From the NCBI GenBank assembly GCA_032718475.1, contig JAUCBJ010001354.1:1-37792 (forward strand): 37,792 bases of DNA, read 5' to 3'. Source of the stretch: Nemertoderma westbladi (lineage: Eukaryota > Xenacoelomorpha > Nemertodermatida > Nemertodermatidae). The position numbers were made by a program, and so were the translations under genes. How positions within the stretch are numbered: position 1 is the first letter of the stretch; the number at the start of each line of letters is the position of its first letter. This document shows positions 10,632 to 20,967 of the stretch, in pieces. The notes under the pieces are model-generated. The model was not told the DNA's origin. It was given only the letters and a program-made list of their open reading frames with translations, and made no database searches.

Positions 10632-11460
10632 TTCTTATGTTCTTTTAGGATTATATAATATAACAGGCAACAACTAGCTGACTGGTAAGAGTGATATATA
10701 TATTAAATATCGGTTTTTAATAACTTCAAATCACTTCCTATGAATATATTTCTGCTGTAGGCCTACTGTCAGACTGTATAATGCAGTAATTAATCGGGAA
10801 CGTTCCTGTTTCCTGTTTGGGGGCCTCCATTTTGAATTTTTTTAAAATGTCATTTTACCAGTTCCCGTGGCAAACCACGTATAAAATTTTTGTATTTTTG
10901 CCCTTTTGGTGAATTTACCGCTTCCTAGAGAAAACCGCCACTTAGAAATTTGGTCAATTTACCGGTTTCCTACTGTCAGACTGTCCTATAACTTTAATTT
11001 ATAATTTTGGTTCAAAGTAAGCTGCTCCCAACTGCCCAAGGTACACCAGTATTCTGGTGCCGGTATTGGCAGATTGGATTTAGCAAAGGACAAAAGGAAG
11101 ATTAGGCCTAGCTGCAGAGCTAGGTTGATTGATTGAGCTAGATTGGTTGATCAGTTGATTCGCTATAATTTAAATATAGATATTCCTATCATCCTATGGC
11201 TGTATATGGTGTATTTTTGTATTGTGTAGGCCTACAAGGCCCCTTCAAAAATTTAGCCAACTTCAACTACCGGTAGGTGGTAGGCCAGGCCTACTGCCTG
11301 ACTGCACTGCAGTGTCAGTGTGTACGGCTGAACCAGCTGTACAGTACACGGTAGTTGAGTCTTCTCTTACCGGTACCTCTTACTGTCTTACTGTCTTAGG
11401 CCTATACGTTTTATGCTTAAACGATAAAATTCACTACAGCACTAGGCATCATCTAAAGGC
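10632..11460. other. Upstream flank of CFAP74, no gene seen
   Basis: 5' flank of the CFAP74 gene. It contains several TA-bounded palindromes: TAGGCCTA near 10759, 11104, 11227 and 11398, and TACCGGTA near 11265 and 11370. A 116-codon plus-strand frame from 11222 spans these and the small inverted repeat at 11461, and I do not accept it as a gene. No promoter motif could be assigned. Confidence 0.5.
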
Positions 11461-11548
11461 CTGTTTACACGTGGCAACTTTTAGAGCAACTTTCTCGGCA
11501 ACTTGTAGAGCAACCCAGGTTGCCGATCAAGTTGCTCCGTGTAAACAC
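11461..11548. repeat. Short inverted-repeat element (possible MITE)
   Basis: CTGTTTACACGTGGCAACTT at 11461 is mirrored by the complement of AAGTTGCTCCGTGTAAACAC at about 11529-11548, with most positions matching. The interior repeats GCAACTT and AGAGCAAC motifs. Ends with GTTTACACG are seen in some small DNA transposons, but the family cannot be fixed and I saw no target duplication. Confidence 0.5.
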
Positions 11549-11897
11549 GTAAAAAAGTTGGCGGTAACTTGAAGGAAATTGCGTTCGCGAATTAAAGCGG
11601 GATAATCAAATTAAATTATCAAAAACTAGCTAGTACATAAAATGACCCACTATTTTACAAGAAAAAATGAGTTTTGTAAAGGCTGAAAGTAGGCCTATTC
11701 ATATTATAAATGAACTGTCAGAGTGTTACAGGCAGACAGGGTTGTAGCTTACTGCTGTACTGCAGTACCGGTACCTTGCAGCCTTGCCAATGACTGAATG
11801 AAATATGCCTAAAACATGCCTAAATCGATGCAGGATGCAGAGAAACACACTAACAGCTGATAACTGCTTTAAACAATTGTAATTGGTTAAATACAAT

Positions 11898-12387
11898 GGG
11901 TCCTACGAATTACCCCAAAATACCCCAAAACACCCCAAAATACCCCAAAATACTCCAAAATACCCCAAAATAGTCAAATATTACCCCAAAATACCCCAAA
12001 AAGGCTAAAAAATTACCCCAAAATACCCCAAAATAAGCTAACCATGTTTTTTAACAGCGAGGGAAAGGAGCAGGTTACAGTGGCAAGTTTTTTTAACCAA
12101 AACAATAAACGAGAGTGAAGAAAAATTTTTTAATTATTTTGGGGTAATTCGTCATTATTTTGGGGTAATTCGTCATTTTGCCATATTTTGGGGTAAATTA
12201 AATTTCCAAAACAAAGGCTGAAAAAAAAGTATTTTGGGGTAATTCTAAACTATTTTGGGGTATTTTGGGGTAATTCTAAACTATTTTGGGGTATTTTGGG
12301 GTAGTTTTATACTATTTTGGGGTCTTTTGGGGTGTTTTGGGGTATTTTGGGGTGTTTTGGGGTATTTTGGGGTAATTCGTAGGACCG
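11898..12387. mobile_element. Non-autonomous DNA element built of CCCCAAAA/TTTTGGGG repeats, 8-bp TSD
   Basis: Terminal inverted repeats GGTCCTACGAATTACCCC (left) and its exact complement (right) bound a 490-bp element. It is flanked by the direct repeat AATACAAT at 11890-11897 and 12388-12395, an 8-bp target-site duplication as in hAT-type transposition. The left arm holds about nine CCCCAAAA units and the right arm about fourteen TTTTGGGG units, mostly spaced by TA or TG, so the two arms can pair over much of their length. The centre (about 12040-12120) is unique. It has no coding capacity. Its G-rich strand can form G-quadruplexes. Confidence 0.85.
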
Positions 12388-12604
12388 AATACAATTCATT
12401 GTCATAACAACGGAGATACAATAATTTTCAAACAACCTTTATTGTAATAGGCTCAAGGTGTATTAATTAAACTTGCGCTTAGATGATAATCTACAACTCA
12501 CTGAAAAATCACCCAGAAATCAGCCACTCAGATGATAGAAATAACCTCATATATTAGCCAATAGTGTCCACCTTTAGTACATACGCCTGCCTGGTGTGGT
12601 CTGG

Positions 12605-13520
12605 TAAGGCCCGTTGAGGCCCGTTGCTTTTTTTGAGCTTTTTTCAAGTTTGTTTTGGCTTTTCTAACTTTCAGTTAAAATTGAGATATAATTTGAATGT
12701 TCTAGAATTAGATCATTGTTCTCATTTAGTTATTGTTTTTAAGTGAGATGGTTAGTAGTTATCCCACTTAATTTAAAGCAATTTAATCCCAAAAATTGAA
12801 TTATGCGCACTAAGAAGTGTCTCAAATTTTTAACACCACTGTGAGTGAGCTATTCTCTAGCTGCATTAGGAGCAAGTGGTGTATCATTAGCTGCCAATAT
12901 ACCTCGAAATACGAAATGTACGGAGAATGCGAAGCTCACTTCCCGACGAACCCAGCGGACGCACTCCGAATAAGGCGTCCCGCGCTTCAAGGACAGGAGA
13001 ATTCCAAGACGTTTGATAAACTGGGTTGTAGACGGGGAGAGTCCACCAAATACCGAAAAAATCAAAGGCGTGAAGGTGGCGAGCTCGATCTCACGTACCC
13101 GTTCCTCATAGTGGTTGTGTTTGTGGGCCTTGTGGTGTAGATGGGTATACTCGAGGGTCATGGCGGCATTCGACTGAGCCAGGTGATTGAATACCGAGAC
13201 ATCAAGGAATGTCTTTTGGTAACGAGATCCCCAAAACCCGCAACAGGACAAGTCAAGGCCAAAATACGTATAATTGTAGCATTTTCAAAATTCGACCCAG
13301 CTTTTATTTGAGTTATTTTTCGAGCTTTTTTTCTCGCTTTTTTCAAGTTTTTTTTAAAGCCTTTTTGGGGCTTTTTTTTAGCTTTTTTTGAGCTTTATTC
13401 TATAGTTTAGGTTTTAGTATTCGAAAATTCGCAGATTCATCTTGAAGCAATTAATTTCTAGAAATTGTTTTAATTAAAAAAAGCTTGAAAAAAGCAGCGG
13501 AAAGCGGAAACGGGCCTTTA
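12605..13520. repeat. Putative foldback element with GGCCCGTT ends and captured retroelement fragment
   Basis: TAAGGCCCGTT at the left is mirrored by AACGGGCCTTTA at the right. Just inside, both ends carry GCTTTTTTCAAG or its relatives in inverted orientation. The left end also has a short direct duplication of GGCCCGTTG. The interior contains the retroelement protein fragment at 12850-13262. The arms are T/A-rich and less exact than in the other foldbacks, and no target duplication was found, so the boundaries are tentative. Confidence 0.55.
12850..13262 (-). pseudogene. C-terminal fragment of a marine-invertebrate retroelement polyprotein
   Basis: The minus strand reads CCGFWGSRYQKTFLDVSVFN, then HYEERVREIELATFTPLIFS, then GGLSPSTTQFIKRLGILLSL, then KRGTPYSECVRWVRREVSFA. 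I recognise this arrangement (GFWG..FFDVRVFNP, YEQRVREVEHGSFTPLVFS, GGM/L..T.FYKRLASLL, EKR..PYS...WLR..LSF) from the C-terminus of abundant reverse-transcriptase-type proteins in cnidarian, sponge and echinoderm predictions. I cannot name the clade. It is only about 130 codons, has no catalytic part and lies inside a foldback repeat, so it is a dead fragment. Confidence 0.7.
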
Positions 13521-14047
13521 GAATACTTCAATTAACTTCACATTTGTCGCATGTTTTTTAGTTGGAGGAGTAACATCACGGTGTTTCAAACGCAGGTGTT
13601 TTTTTATAGAACCCACTCAGCCACTGCGTTTGAAAACTATTCCGCACTCAGTGCATGAAAATGACATTGGGATAGGCTAATAAAAACTGAAAGTTCATAA
13701 CAAAGTAGGCCTAGGCCCTAATTAATACTGTAATACATACAGTAAATACAAGAGGCCTACCACGCACAATGGCCTAACAGAAAAGATAGTTAATAACTTC
13801 CAAATTAATAATACAGTACATAGACCCTTACAATAAATACATAATACAGAATACGGTACAGTAATAAACAATTACATAATCTGATAATTACTGAATTAAC
13901 ATTGTATTGCTGCTGTACCGGTATTGTAGAAATAACATGCAGGGAGCTATCAGTCTCCTAATTGGCTAATATTTAATGAGGTTATTCCTATTACCTGAGA
14001 TGAGAAGCTGATTTCTGAGTTTTAGATTCAACATCTAAGCGCTAGTC
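13521..14047. other. Non-coding DNA rich in TACAGTA/TAGGCCTA motifs
   Basis: No gene seen. It contains TAGGCCTAGG near 13706, TACTGTA and TACAGTA near 13727-13740, TACAGTA near 13812, the chained TACGGTACAGTA at 13852-13863, and TACCGGTA near 13915. Confidence 0.5.
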
Positions 14048-14365
14048 TAAATAAAAGGTCATGCAGCGAGCGGATTGCTGAAATTAGCGTGGGCCGATCT
14101 TTTCCCTATTTATGGCACTATTTTCATAATATTTCCTTAGAAACTTATTTTATGCTACTTTGGTTAGGTGGATATGATGACTAGGGTTCATAGAAATGTA
14201 ATAAAATGTCTTTCTGGAATTTTTATCTTGTAGTTGCCAAGGTAACCGGGTTCAAAGTTCAAACTTTGCGCGCCTGTATTTCAAGGCGATAATGGATTCT
14301 TCCCTTGAGATTTGGTAGGTGATTAAAGGAAATAAAAGACGATCAAAATATTTTACTATTTGACC
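14048..14365 (+). repeat. Solo arm of the 20061-20967 foldback element
   Basis: From TAAATAAAAGGTCATGCAGC to GATCAAAATATTTTACTATT it follows the left arm of the element at 20061 almost base for base (for example GCGGATTGCTGAAATTAGCG, GGTTCATAGAAATGTAATAA and TTGCCAAGGTAACCGGGT). The second arm is absent. Confidence 0.85.
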
Positions 14366-14630
14366 TCCGAACCACTTGCAGACTTACTGGGTGAGTCAAC
14401 ATTTTGATTTTGGATCAATCTTTAGCTAGGCCTATAAGATAAATAATGCGACAAGCAAATAATAATAATAATAACAAGCGTTTAAATAGAAGTGTTTCGG
14501 CGGACAAAATGTCTTATACTATTGTTTTCATATTAAATAGAAGTGTATTCGTCGATATTTCATCAGTCGCACCCCAGTTATTCGTGAACCTCATAGGAAG
14601 AAACACGCGTATATCATTAATTTACAAGAC

Positions 14631-14662
<32 letters not shown>

Positions 14663-15148
14663 TTTTACACATAATTAAAACCTTTTAAAATTCACAATAA
14701 TACATTTATAAAGATTACGTTACGATATTAGGCCTACAGTACAAGTAATAACACTAGATATTTAGGAGCACCAATACTGATTTATGTAGATAGTCATCTT
14801 ATAAAATGTTTACTTACTTAAATAAAAGGTTCTGGTGTAAGGATAGCCTCATGAGGTATATACCTCGTTTCCATGAGGGTCCTATAATAATTTTCATACT
14901 CTAATATTTAAAGCTAGGTAAAGAGTCACGCAAGGTAAAAAAATTATGAAAGTTCGTTGATAAAATGTAGTACTCTTAAAAGATTGATAAAATTCGTTAA
15001 AGGTTTGTTAAAATTTGTGAAACATAGGACGCTAAAATATTGATAAAATGTACCAATCAATATGCACTAAAATTTGCTTATTTACACAAATAATAAAATA
15101 ACTATTTATTGTACGGTAAATAAAATATGCTTTATTTATCGTTCGTCC
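14366..15148. other. Non-coding DNA with a GATT microsatellite
   Basis: No gene seen. A (GATT)n microsatellite lies at about 14631-14660, and the chained palindrome TAGGCCTACAGTA at 14729-14741. A 63-codon frame at 14446 is A/T-rich and unsupported. Confidence 0.5.
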
Positions 15149-15203
15149 CGAGATCTGTTATTTACCGACCGAGCGCCGCGAGTGAGGTAAATAACAGATC
15201 TCG
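15149..15203. repeat. Perfect 18-bp hairpin with GAGCGCCGCGAGTG loop
   Basis: CGAGATCTGTTATTTACC at 15149-15166 and its exact complement at 15186-15203 enclose a 19-nt loop containing GAGCGCCGCGAGTG. Similar loop motifs occur at about 3505 (GAGCGCAGCGAGTG), about 4747 (complement, GAGCGTAGCGAGTT) and about 15923 (GAGCGAAGTGAGTG), so this is the best-preserved member of a small hairpin family. Confidence 0.8.
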
Positions 15204-15505
15204 ATAACAAGGAGGAAATAACTCGTCATGGGGCGACCCAGGATGAGTTTCCTTTATTTGTATTAGCTTGCGTTGGCAGAAACTGTTTTTGCGAGCGGTT
15301 ATATTTTTCGGTTATTTGAAAATTTAAAATAATTAAAAAGTAAAAACCACACGAATAATTATAAAAAAGTAATGTTTCGCTCAAGAGTTAAAAGTCCCAT
15401 TTTCGGATGTTTATTTCACAACTGACAGACTGATAGCATAAACTATTATAATGGCGCTAAATATTTTTTATAGTAAGCGCGTTTTGTTAGATTAATTTGG
15501 TAATT

Positions 15506-15800
15506 TCAGCTCAGGTTACGTGTTCTCCAAATCTCCATATAAATGTATCTCTCTATAAGGTAAGAAGGGATAATGACCCCGGGTTGGGTTGCCTGAGATT
15601 TTATGACCGACCGTTTATTATGTGGAGTCAGTCTGGATAGAACTGAGTCTAACCTTTTGTGTTTCGAACGTCTGCCAGCGATAGAGTGAGAAACGCGAGG
15701 AACATTGAAAGAGGAAAGCCTATTTGGTGGAAAGTTTCTTGGTAGAATATAATCCGAAGAAATGTTACCCGTTGCATCGTTTAACAAGCGGGGACTAACA
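15506..15800 (-). pseudogene. Stray copy of the 3' part of the Crypton-derived gene's exon 2
   Basis: Read on the minus strand, the stretch from about 15800 to 15620 matches the C-terminal third of exon 2 of the two neighbouring genes: LLNDATGNISSDYILPRNFP, then VSHSIAGRRSKHKRLDSVLS. Similarity begins abruptly at GATAGTGTTAGT-like sequence and fades after RLTPHNK. There is no upstream exon-2 sequence, no exon 1 and no start with good context. It is a partial duplicate; whether it is transcribed is unknown. Confidence 0.75.
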
Positions 15801-15814
15801 CTATGTTTACACAT

Positions 15815-16273
15815 GGACTTCGAATTTTTTCATTAACAATGCAAAATTAAAAAGAAACGCGAGCAAAACTCAAAGTGAGCGAAATTTTGACATTTTAACA
15901 ATATGTAAAATGAAGTTGAAACGCGAGCGAAGTGAGTGAAATTTTTTGTGGCAAATTATTTTTCTCACTTTGCATGCACTTTAACTTTTTTCTGTTTTCT
16001 GTTTCTGCTCACCTCATTTTTACCGTTCTTACTTTAAATGTGACTTAGATTGTCTGCCTCTGTCCGTTTGTTTGTCTGTCTGTCTGTTAGTAGAACAAAG
16101 GTAGTCTAGATTTCATCAACCATGAATCCGCTACGCTGCTACCGGTACCGGTACCAATCAAATTGCAGGTAGTAAGGACTTTTAGCTGTTTAGGTAGGCT
16201 GTTAGGTACCGGTACGGTATTGAGTAGGCCTTAGTTGCATTCCAAACTTGCAAATTCAGAGATATGAGATAAT
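15815..16273. other. 5' flank of the plus-strand Crypton-derived gene
   Basis: Two imperfect copies of a GAAACGCGAGC / GTGAGTGAAATTTT segment lie at about 15850-15950. A short GTCT-type microsatellite is near 16065-16090. TACCGGTACCGGTA at 16140-16153 and TACCGGTACGGTA near 16206 sit 60-135 bp before the start codon. The minus-strand paralogue also has TACCGGTACC just upstream of its ATG. No defined promoter element could be named. Confidence 0.45.
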
Positions 16274-19200
16274 ATGTCATCAAAGCGCAATGTTGATGAT
16301 ATTCTTAAATTCCCGATGCCAAAACGTGATGTCGCTAAAGGTCTAAAATTACCCGTACCGTCCCGCAGTAAGCCGCTGTATGATTTAGCTTACAAAGAGT
16401 TTATAGCCTTCGCTGGTACTAATACCCCAGTCGAAAGGCATTACCTCTTATACTTCGACCATCTGCACAAAGAGAAGCGACGGAAAGCGTCAACGATTTG
16501 GTCAACATTCAGTAAACTTAACGGTATCCACCAGCGGAAATTCGGAGAACGTCTTCAGAAGTGGCCACGAATAACGAAACTATTAAAAAGCTATGAAGCT
16601 TCTTATGTTAAGAAGTCGGGTTCGGTTTTTTCGAAGGGAGAAGTTCAAGCATTCCTAGACAGAACCGATCACACACCCTTTTGGCTGGTTAGGAAGGCTG
16701 CAATTGTCACTGCCTTGTCAGGTGATTTGCGATGTGCCGAATTGAAGGAGATAAACATGGGGGATGTTGAAATGCAGGATGATGGTGCATTGGTGACCTT
16801 CAATCAGAAAAAGCAACGCGGAGATACCGGTAAGATGTCGTTCTCGTTTTTAGTTCCGTATCCAATGGCAGCCCATATCGATAACTACCTTACAGCTCTC
16901 GAATATTCCCTTCCAGGCCAGATTGCCGAGTCAACTCCTTTCATTATGGGCACACCGTGTACGAAACACGCTGCGAATACCCGCAAACCCAAAACACCCA
17001 AGTTTGTAAGCCAACCGATGGGGATACATTCGATATATCGTTTTGGCATTGATATTGCCAAATATCTAAATCTTGATAACCCAGAAACTTACACGGGGCA
17101 ATTCCTCGGGCGCAATAAGACCAACTTGACAGATGATAGCATAGGCGGTTCTCTACGTCATATCGAATGGAAGGCAGACGATACACCACAGCGAGAGATT
17201 GTGAAGAATTCCGACTGCGACATTACCCGCAGCCAGGTAAAGTTTAGTTATTTTGTACAAAAATGTACAATAAAGTATTACAATAAATTGCTAATATTAC
17301 ATAATTATTTTGCTAATATTACATAATTATATTGCTAATATTACATAATTATATTGCTAATATTACATAATTATATTGCTAATATTACATAATTATATTG
17401 CTAATATTACATAATTATATTGCTAATATTACATAATTATATTGCTAATATTACATAATTATATTGCTAATATTACATAATTATATTGCTAATATTACAT
17501 AATTATATTGCTTAGTTAAAGGTGCTGGCTTGATAGATTTAATTATGTATTTTATACTGTTTTGCTCACTGTTGCTGTTGTACCTGTTTAAATGACCTTA
17601 ATATACTTCCCAACGATCCGGCCTTTTATTCCAATATAGTGAGAGTATTAGACACAATATAGATGACATTGTCAATCGACCTTATACTTAATATAGCCGC
17701 CGGTGGCGTAAAGTCCGGATGAATAATAAAGAAAATGGTGAAGTAGAATACCGATTACAATAAAAAATAAAACAACGTTGTAATGGTCATCAAGCTTTGA
17801 CAATATCCTACCCAAATATTACTTTATGATTAAGTCTGTCCCTTTTTTTAATTATTGTACACACAAATCGTGACGATTCCCGAAATTTGAATTCGATACT
17901 TTAGCATGACAAGTTGGGAGGGAGTCTGAAATTTTATTTCAGCCATTAAAGCCCTTTTCGAGGGTTCATAAAAGTATATATCAGCAACGCAGATGTTCTA
18001 CTAGGCAACCCGCAACCACTGTATGTACTTTCTAACTATCTAGGATCTGTTAACCGACTGGTGATCTCGATTTAAACAATCTTTGTTGTGCCGTCCTAAA
18101 TTTGATCGATTACTTTTAATTACAATATAAATATTGTTTAAAGATTTCAGGATAAAGCATTTTATGAATAATTTACTGAGATCCAACACTCTCGACTCTG
18201 GACAGGAAGCTGTAGAATTGTATTACCTTAATAAAATTACGTTATTCAAATTTATAGGTTCAAACCACCCAACCGGACTCGAATGTTGTTGCTGAATCAT
18301 CTCGGAGTTGGCGGGGACCAGATACTGGCAGTGGCACTGATAAAGGTCCAGCCTCTAGTAGTACCCGACAATCAGAAGCCACCTCAGTGGTTAGGGGGAC
18401 TTCAGAGGGGGTCCCTGTGGTTAGGGGGACTTCAGAGGGAGTCCCTGTGGTTAGGGGAACCGCAAAGGCTACCGTTGTGGGGTGTGAGACTGCTGAGAAA
18501 GCCATTCCCCAGCACGGCCACCACAATGGTTGCGCGAGCACCAAGCCGGAAACCTACACGGTCCGCTTCGTTATAACTCCGCCTTGCGATTGCGGCCTTA
18601 CGAACTGCGTTGCCACTCAACCCTCGCGTAGAAACGAGACCCGACCAGAAGGAGTCTCGAACGGGAGCCCCGCTGTATCCAAGCAACCTACCCAAACTCT
18701 ATCGAACGGAGGCGTTTCTACCAAACAGAAAATCGATGAATTCGAATCGATTATTGAAGATGATTTCAGAAGTTCCTTACAGAAATCCAAGTTGGCTACA
18801 GAAGGGGGAATTCCAAATCCAGTAACTCCGTCGATGTCAAAGATAACTTCCATTGTTGGATCTTATCTCATGAAGTCTGGTGGAAGAGCCTCTGATGATC
18901 TGTCAACCTCGATAAATAATCGCGTCGGAAATCTTAATCAATCAAAACCAGATCGGATCCAAGATCACTTAACTCGATCTCACAATACAAATGATCTGGT
19001 TGCTCCATCTGATAGTGTTAGTACCCTTGTTAACGATGCAGCGGGTAACATTTCTTCGGATTATTATATTCTACCAAGAAACTTTCCATCAAATAGGATT
19101 TCCTCTTCCAATGATCCTCGCGTTTCTCACTCTATCGCTGGCAGACGTTCGAAACACAGAAGGTTCGACTCAGTTCTATCCAAACTGAATCCATATAATC

Positions 19201-19292
19201 GTTGGCGCTCGACGTTTAAGAAACGACAACGTTATCGCCACAAGAGGATGTTACCACCTCAACTCGGCCGAACGGCAGAAGATGGTCAATAG
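16274..19292 (+). CDS. Crypton-derived (tyrosine-recombinase-like) two-exon gene, copy 1
   Basis: Exon 1 is 16274-17236 (321 codons, donor CAG|GTAAAG, phase 0). Exon 2 is 18258-19292 (acceptor TTTATAG|GTT). The product would be about 665 residues. Exon 1 has an N-terminal core-binding-like region (KASTIWSTFSKLNGIH to LLKSYEASYVKK, about 75-115) and a recombinase-like domain in which the first catalytic Arg is kept (GDLRCAEL, about 155). The usual Crypton YTGHCFRR box reads YTGQFLGR and the expected tyrosine position in RHIEWKADDTPQREIVKNS is not Tyr, so it is probably catalytically dead. Exon 2 begins with a 30-bp tandem repeat (VVRGTSEGVP), has a Cys/His-rich patch (HGHHNGCAS, PPCDCGLTNC), a Ser/Asn-rich middle and a basic tail (RRSKHRRF, KKRQRYRHKR) that could be a nuclear signal. 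Loss of catalysis with intact frames recalls domesticated Crypton genes such as ZMYM and QRICH1. A decaying transposon is the alternative. Confidence 0.72.
17288..17507. repeat. 22-bp minisatellite in the intron, ten units
   Basis: Ten nearly perfect tandem copies of a 22-bp AT-rich unit starting TTGCTAATATTACATAAT lie just inside the intron of the plus-strand Crypton-derived gene. The intron of the minus-strand paralogue has none, so the array arose after the copies separated. Intron retention would add only 29 codons before a stop. Confidence 0.95.
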
Positions 19293-20060
19293 CTAACCGA
19301 CATGAAGTTCAATTAATTTATGGTCTTAAGTGCTAATTACAAGAAATCTAACGAACAATAACTCGAATATTTTCCACATTAATTGGGGGAATATGTTTTG
19401 TCAATAATTTCTAATAACAACTATAACACTAGCTATGATGCGATTCGGTTTACATTTATGTTGCGTTACTATGGTGGTTTTTTTTCGATGTTTATATTAA
19501 ATAATTGAATTACTTGAGATTCAACTTTTTCGTTTTAATTAAATTAAGATAAAAAATATTTAAGTAAAAAATCGTTCAGATTCGTATTTATTTATTAAAT
19601 CTGAGTTTTAATTTACGGTTTGGTACCGGTCCGGTATTTATACACGAGTATTACTTGGTCTCCGAGCGGCAAACAGCGAAGCTAGTAGCGTCGTAGCTGG
19701 AGAAAATTGCACTAAAAATATAAGATCTGAGCCGAGTTGGAGTTTAAATCAATATTAAATGTTAAGAATATTGATTGCTATTATAATAAACTGTATCCCA
19801 CATGAGACCCAACCAATGTCCGTTGCGAGTACGGTGGGAAGGGAACAGATTTTGGATTTAATGACGTTTTATCGCCTATAAAATAAGTGAAAAAATTGAA
19901 AATTATTAATAATATTTATTTTCAAGCAGTCAGACCAGTCTGTCAGGCTGATTGATAGCCGTGAGCTATTTAAGCACGTCAAGGTTACACGTAGTGCTGC
20001 GAACTGAAAAAAATTGCTTTCTTTCGGTTTCAGTTCGAATAAACCAAGGTGAACTACATA
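19293..20060. other. 3' flank of Crypton-derived copy 1, no gene seen
   Basis: AT-rich sequence after the stop codon. I see no similarity to the 3' flank of the minus-strand paralogue, and no further gene. Confidence 0.5.
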
Positions 20061-20967
20061 CAAGTTGTACTAAATAACAGGTCATGCAGCGCGCGGATTG
20101 CTGAAATTAGCGTGAGGCCGATCGTTTCCCTATTTATGACACTATTTTCATAATATTTCCTTAGAAACCTATTTTATGCTACTTTGGTTAGGCGGATATG
20201 ATGACTAGGGTTCATAGAAATGTAATAAAATGTCTTTCTGGAATTTGTATCTTGTAGTTGCCAAGGTAACCGGGTGCAAAGTTCAAATTTGAAGCGCCTG
20301 TAATTCAAGACGACAAGGGATTCTGTTCTTGAGATTTGGTATATGAGTGAAGGGAGTAAAAGTCTATCAAAATATTTGATATTAAAAAAATGTTTCCATC
20401 CCGTTTCCATAGTGACGGGAATTACGATAATTTCCCATTATGACCGCCAGATAGAAATTGGGCTACTATTTACTACTTCTATAATTTTCAACAAACATGC
20501 CTGGTGAAATAAAATTTAACGTAATTTAGACTTATTATTTAGACTGAAAACCGAATAAAAATGGTGTTTTATAGAATTGGTAGACAATTTTTTAAATTTT
20601 TCATTACACCTATTTCCATGGCAACGGGAAAGTAAATAAATTCAAATGGAAAATATTTTGATAGAATTTTATTTCCTTTAATCACCTACCAAACATCAAG
20701 GAAAGAATCCATTATTGCCTTGAAACACAGGCGCGCAAAGTTTGAAATTTGCACCCGGGTTACCTTGGCAACTACAAGATAAAAATTCCAGAAAGACATT
20801 TTATTACATTGCTATGAATCCTAGTCATCATATCCACGTAACCAAAGAAGCACATAAGAAGTTTCTAAGGAAATATTATGAAAAAAGTGCCATAAATAGG
20901 GAAAAGATCGGCCCACGCTAATTTCAGCAATCCGCTCGCTGCATGACCTGTTATTTAGTACACCTTG
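20061..20967. mobile_element. Foldback element with about 300-bp inverted arms
   Basis: The left end TACTAAATAACAGGTCATGC and its complement at the right end bound the element. Inverted similarity continues about 300 bp inward on each side (GCTGAAATTAGCGTG, TTGCCAAGGTAACCGGGT). The centre at about 20370-20655 is unique. A solo arm of the same family is at 14048. I found no clear target duplication and no coding capacity. It lies close to the axis between the two convergent Crypton-derived genes. Confidence 0.85.

Noticed and set aside
11222-11572. 116-codon open frame
   Set aside because: It spans palindromic motifs and a small inverted repeat, with no protein features.
11898-12387. Ciliate contamination or a ciliate telomere
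   Set aside because: The TTTTGGGG units are interrupted by TA/TG, present in both orientations, and enclosed by inverted ends with an 8-bp target duplication.
16274-19292. Active Crypton transposon
   Set aside because: The His-x-x-Arg box is Gln-x-x-Gly and the expected Tyr is absent; the second copy is also broken at these sites.
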